Shown piece by piece: positions 51,589 to 54,766 of a DNA stretch of 54,766 nt. Below the pieces are notes generated by a model, which was not told the origin of the DNA, searched no databases, and was given only the letters and a program-made list of their open reading frames with translations. A program made the translations under genes and the position numbers. The stretch spans positions 1 through 54,766 of the forward strand of contig DAOTTX010000462.1 of assembly GCA_034437515.1 (NCBI GenBank), read 5' to 3'. Every line of letters starts with the position of its first letter. The first letter of the stretch is position 1. Source of the DNA: DAOTTX01 sp034437515 (lineage in GTDB: Bacteria > Chloroflexota > Anaerolineae > Aggregatilineales > Phototrophicaceae).

Positions 51589-54510
51589 TTATGTCTCGGC
51601 GCTGGAGACCTCGGTAATCACCAGTAGTATACGGTCAAGTTCGGCGATTTGCCGTGCGTTGAGGCGCATCGTACTCTCACCAAGCCGGGGGAAGTGGTGG
51701 CGGACGGTATAGTCTCGCACGATGGTTTGTGCGGGGATGAGTTCACTCAACAAGCGGCGTAGTTCGGGGATGTCCCACTGTCCGTTGCCCAGTTCGTAGA
51801 GCCTGCGCCCGACCGTCTCGTCCTCTGCGGTACGGAAGGTCTGGTAAAACACCTGATTGGCGGAACGCACCCGTAAATCGCTATCGAGTTCGAGCAGGCT
51901 TTGACCGATCGTATCGAAGATCTTACGCACGTAGGTCGTTTGTGCTTTGCTCTGGAATTGCGCCTGTTTTTGTGCGGTGATATCGGCAAAGGTCAACACC
52001 AGCCCGTCGATCATATTATTGACGGTGCGGTAGGGCCGGATCTTCATGTCGTACCAACGACTGCCGTCCCGCGTGTGGATCTCCTTCTCAACATTGGTGA
52101 GCGTATCCAGCACGAATTCACAATCGTCGGTCAACCTCTCGTAATTCAGACGATTGGCGATCTCTTCCAACTGGCGGCCTTTGTCATCATTGCGCAGGCT
52201 GAACAAGTCGGTCACGGCGGAGGTGAACTCACGGACTGCGAGCTTTTGATCCAGAAAGATCATGCCGATCTCGGTTGATTGCAAGAAGTTATGCAGGGTA
52301 TTATTGGCACGGGAAAAGGCTTCGTTCTGGTCAGTCAGTTGGCTGTTGAGGTTGTTGAGTTCCTCATTCATCGACTCGAGTTCTTCCTTCGAGGTACGCA
52401 GTTCCTCGTTAGCGGTCTGGGCTTCCTCGCTGGCGGAACGGATCTCCTCCATTGACGATGAGAGTTCTTCGCTTTTCGCCTGGAGTGCCCGGGTCACACT
52501 TTGCAGGGACTTTTTGGTCTGCTGAAGTTCCTCATATAACTGTTTGGTGTCATCCCCGGCCTCGTGTGAAGACATCTCTTCCGGGGGCGTGTTGAGACCC
52601 TGCCTTTGCGAGACCAGGTCGAAGACCACCAACCAGTAACGCCCTCGCATCTGTTCATGCGAGATGGGAATAACGGTTATATCGGTGATCCGCTCGTCAC
52701 CGTTCGTCTTTACCCACGCCCCAGGCTGCGTGATGGTCATTTCGCTCTCAAACGCCTGTTGGAGGGCAATCGTCAATTCGATATCTAACCCCGCACGCGC
52801 CATATCCAGGATGTTCTTCTGCCCCTCCTTACCGGAGATAACCTGTAAATAGCGGTCAACTTCGCCATAGGTATAACGCACCTGATAATTATCATCAACA
52901 ATCACACAGGTTGCGTGGTAATGGGTGACGAGCAGGTCTTTGATAATCCTCAGTTCGACATCCTTATCCTGCCGCCGGTCTTTTTGCGTTGGCATCCGTG
53001 ACTCCACAGTGCTATCGGGCAGTTTAGTGAAAAGAGGACGTTCCAGGTGTAACCAGGAGGCACTGTCAGTGTCGGTACGTTCGTAAACGCGATGCTTTCT
53101 ATCCAGCGCGGTGAATGCGTTCGTATCCTGCGTGATCGTCTCTGAAGCGCCGAGGAACAGCAACCCGCCGCTGGACAGGACGAATTGAAGCATCGCCATC
53201 ACGCGCTGCTGCAAATGCGGTTGGAAATAGATCAGTATATTGCGGCAACTGACCAGGTGCAGGTTTGAAAACGGTGGATGCTCGATGAGGTCGTGTTCCG
53301 CCCAGATCAGCATCCGGCCGATATAGTTACGCACGAGATAGCCACGCTCGGTCTCGATGAAATATTCTTGCTGGCGTTGCGGCGTCATCTTTGTGACCGC
53401 CGTCGCCGGATAAAGACCTGTCCGCGCCTGTTTGATCGCCTCACTGTTGGCGTCAGTCGCAAAAATACGCACTTCCATGCCACGTTTATTGAGTTCGCCC
53501 AGGCATTCGTAGATGAGAATGGCAATGGTAATCGCTTCCTCACCGGTGGCACAGCCCGGCACCCACACCCGAAAGGTGGTATCGAGATCGTTGGCACGCA
53601 GTAGCGGCATCAACCCGACCTGCTTGAGTGTCTCGAATGCCTCCGGATCACGAAAAAAGCTGGTCACATTAATTAACAGGCGCTTGGCAAGCTGTTCGGC
53701 TTCCTGCGGGTGCCGGTTCATGAATTCGAAATAATCGTCGACGGTTTCCAACCGGTGGATGCTCATCCGTCGGGCGATCTGCCGACGCAAGGTATTTTGT
53801 TTATAGCCCGTAAAGTCCTGCTTGGTTCGCTGATGCAGTTGCAAGACCACGCGCTCAATATCGTCGTCTTCGAGGCTTTTAACCAGAACCTGATCTTCCG
53901 AATCGATGAGCTGCGCTACCTTGATGTCATAGAATTGCAGCAGCCCCCTGGGGATGTGCTTCGGCGGCATGATGACATCCGCTAACCCGGCGTCAATGAC
54001 GTTCTGCGTCATTGCCAGCTGTAACGCCGTTTCCGGGGTCTGGGCGATGACCAACCCACCCGCCTGTTTCATAGCCCGCGCCCCTTCCACGCCGTCAATC
54101 CCCGCGCCGGAGAAGATCAACGCCCCGGCACGGGTCGTGTAGGCCGCTCCCAGTGATTTCAGGAAGGTGTCAATAGTTTTAGGCCAACCAGATTTAGCCG
54201 GAAAGGGTGATAGGCACATTGACCCTTCGTGGACTTCAATCATGGAATCAGGGGGCAGTACGTAGATCAACCCGGACTCGATCTGCATACCGTCGGTGAT
54301 GCTTTTTACATTCAGTTCAGTCTTTCGTTGGATGATCTGTGGCAGCATACTCTCGGCATTCGGCGCGAGGTGCTGCACGACGATAAATGTGATACCGGTT
54401 TTGGCTGGCATCGCATCGAAGAATGCTTGAATGGCTTCCAGCCCCCCGGCGGAAGCACAAATACCGATTACGGGGAACGTCCGATTTTCGCCACTCTCTA
54501 TTCTAGACAA
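51589..54510 (-). CDS. CheB-CheR-PAS fusion protein
   Basis: About 973 residues if started at the TTG at 54510, which has GAGG upstream; the open frame reaches a TTG at 54579, adjacent to the MITE-like repeat. CheB methylesterase domain: Ser in ICASAGG, His in VVQHLAPN, Asp in SGAGIDGVEG. CheR methyltransferase domain: SAM loop VPGCATGEEAITIAIL and the LVSCRNILIYF motif. A PAS-like region follows, then a long coiled coil (about 640-740) and two PAS domains. No histidine kinase domain and no other chemotaxis gene are visible, so it is probably a signalling hub outside flagellar chemotaxis. Confidence 0.92.
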   Translation of the reverse strand: MSRIESGENRTFPVIGICASAGGLEAIQAFFDAMPAKTGITFIVVQHLAPNAESMLPQIIQRKTELNVKSITDGMQIESGLIYVLPPDSMIEVHEGSMCLSPFPAKSGWPKTIDTFLKSLGAAYTTRAGALIFSGAGIDGVEGARAMKQAGGLVIAQTPETALQLAMTQNVIDAGLADVIMPPKHIPRGLLQFYDIKVAQLIDSEDQVLVKSLEDDDIERVVLQLHQRTKQDFTGYKQNTLRRQIARRMSIHRLETVDDYFEFMNRHPQEAEQLAKRLLINVTSFFRDPEAFETLKQVGLMPLLRANDLDTTFRVWVPGCATGEEAITIAILIYECLGELNKRGMEVRIFATDANSEAIKQARTGLYPATAVTKMTPQRQQEYFIETERGYLVRNYIGRMLIWAEHDLIEHPPFSNLHLVSCRNILIYFQPHLQQRVMAMLQFVLSSGGLLFLGASETITQDTNAFTALDRKHRVYERTDTDSASWLHLERPLFTKLPDSTVESRMPTQKDRRQDKDVELRIIKDLLVTHYHATCVIVDDNYQVRYTYGEVDRYLQVISGKEGQKNILDMARAGLDIELTIALQQAFESEMTITQPGAWVKTNGDERITDITVIPISHEQMRGRYWLVVFDLVSQRQGLNTPPEEMSSHEAGDDTKQLYEELQQTKKSLQSVTRALQAKSEELSSSMEEIRSASEEAQTANEELRTSKEELESMNEELNNLNSQLTDQNEAFSRANNTLHNFLQSTEIGMIFLDQKLAVREFTSAVTDLFSLRNDDKGRQLEEIANRLNYERLTDDCEFVLDTLTNVEKEIHTRDGSRWYDMKIRPYRTVNNMIDGLVLTFADITAQKQAQFQSKAQTTYVRKIFDTIGQSLLELDSDLRVRSANQVFYQTFRTAEDETVGRRLYELGNGQWDIPELRRLLSELIPAQTIVRDYTVRHHFPRLGESTMRLNARQIAELDRILLVITEVSSAET

Positions 54511-54579
54511 AATTTTATCCTCAGTCGATCTTCTGTAAAATGTAAAGAAATAGTGTTCATGATCCTGACTTATATGCAA

Positions 54580-54705
54580 GGCAATCGCATATGATGTTTT
54601 GTGTAACGTGTTGTGGGCAGACCGATGTGTCTGCCCCTACAATACCTGTTATGCCCTGTAAGAGAGTACTCGCATGTGCTCCCGTTTCCGCAAATGTAAT
54701 TGCCC
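54580..54705 (-). mobile_element. MITE-like element, copy 2 (inverted)
   Basis: A 126-base relative of the element at 33960-34068 in opposite orientation. Terminal inverted repeats GGCAATCGCATATG and (complement) GGGCAATTACATTTG bound it, with the same GGGCAGAC/GTCTGCCC hairpin. It has about 17 extra bases near its middle. A short CTTATA repeat occurs at 54569 and 54710. Its edge lies against the farthest possible start of the CheB-CheR gene, so it may sit in that gene's promoter. Confidence 0.75.
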
Positions 54706-54766
54706 TCGGCTTATACAATACCTTCACCAAAAACGAGCGTATGGAGGGCTTTTGAGGTATAGTTGT

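Overview
The window looks like a chromosomal segment of a Chloroflexota bacterium, probably class Anaerolineae or a relative. This is an inference from content. The features behind it are: long secreted or anchored proteins with Pro/Thr-rich linkers, SH3-type and SdrD-type domains; an FMN-riboswitch-controlled riboflavin ABC transporter of the RibXY type known from Chloroflexus; stand-alone NurA; YitT and CPBP membrane proteins; and a CheB-CheR-PAS fusion. Most genes have ATG, GTG or TTG starts with recognisable purine-rich ribosome binding sites.

Layout. 1-855: the C-terminal end of a large serine recombinase, cut by the window edge, runs into two tRNA-Ser genes (GCU and UGA) on the minus strand. 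947-8150: a large LPDTG-tailed surface protein, then a tightly packed operon of a CPBP membrane protease, a degenerate zinc-peptidase-like membrane protein and RlmN. 8261-15560: a degenerate receiver protein, a small beta-repeat protein, two aldo/keto reductases, a cysteine-desulfurase-like PLP enzyme, an orphan GAF-PAS histidine kinase, a DUF1622 membrane protein and a PIG-L deacetylase. 15563-20067: a minus-strand promoter, an FMN riboswitch, then a riboflavin permease, an AI-2E-type permease, a substrate-binding protein and an ATPase. 20318-29643: a small membrane protein, MurJ coupled to a heptose-1-P adenylyltransferase, an HtrA lipoprotein protease, a transposase remnant, a DNA glycosylase coupled to a CDGSH protein, an EamA transporter, a Baeyer-Villiger-like monooxygenase and a MazG-like hydrolase.

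29696-54510: NurA, an L,D-transpeptidase-like protein, a TPR protein, SH3/PA14 and SH3/M23 proteins, ornithine aminotransferase, a lipoprotein with an apparent frameshift, and FtsH. These are followed by a block of extracellular proteins (a minisatellite-bearing stalk protein, an M64 peptidase with repeated two-cysteine modules, a beta-propeller/SH3 lipoprotein), then a STAS-like protein, YitT, a bacterial eRF1-like protein and the CheB-CheR-PAS fusion.

Non-coding structure stands out in three places. The FMN riboswitch leader carries a perfect 10-bp long-range complement that could be its switching helix. A MITE-like element with terminal inverted repeats is present twice in opposite orientation (33960-34068 and 54580-54705). 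A 42/60-bp coding minisatellite lies at 42440-42871. I saw no CRISPR array, rRNA operon, phage module or complete insertion sequence. No single wholly new multi-gene system is evident. The best leads are the riboflavin leader and operon, the recombinase-tRNA junction, the MITE family and the protease/pseudoprotease/RlmN operon.
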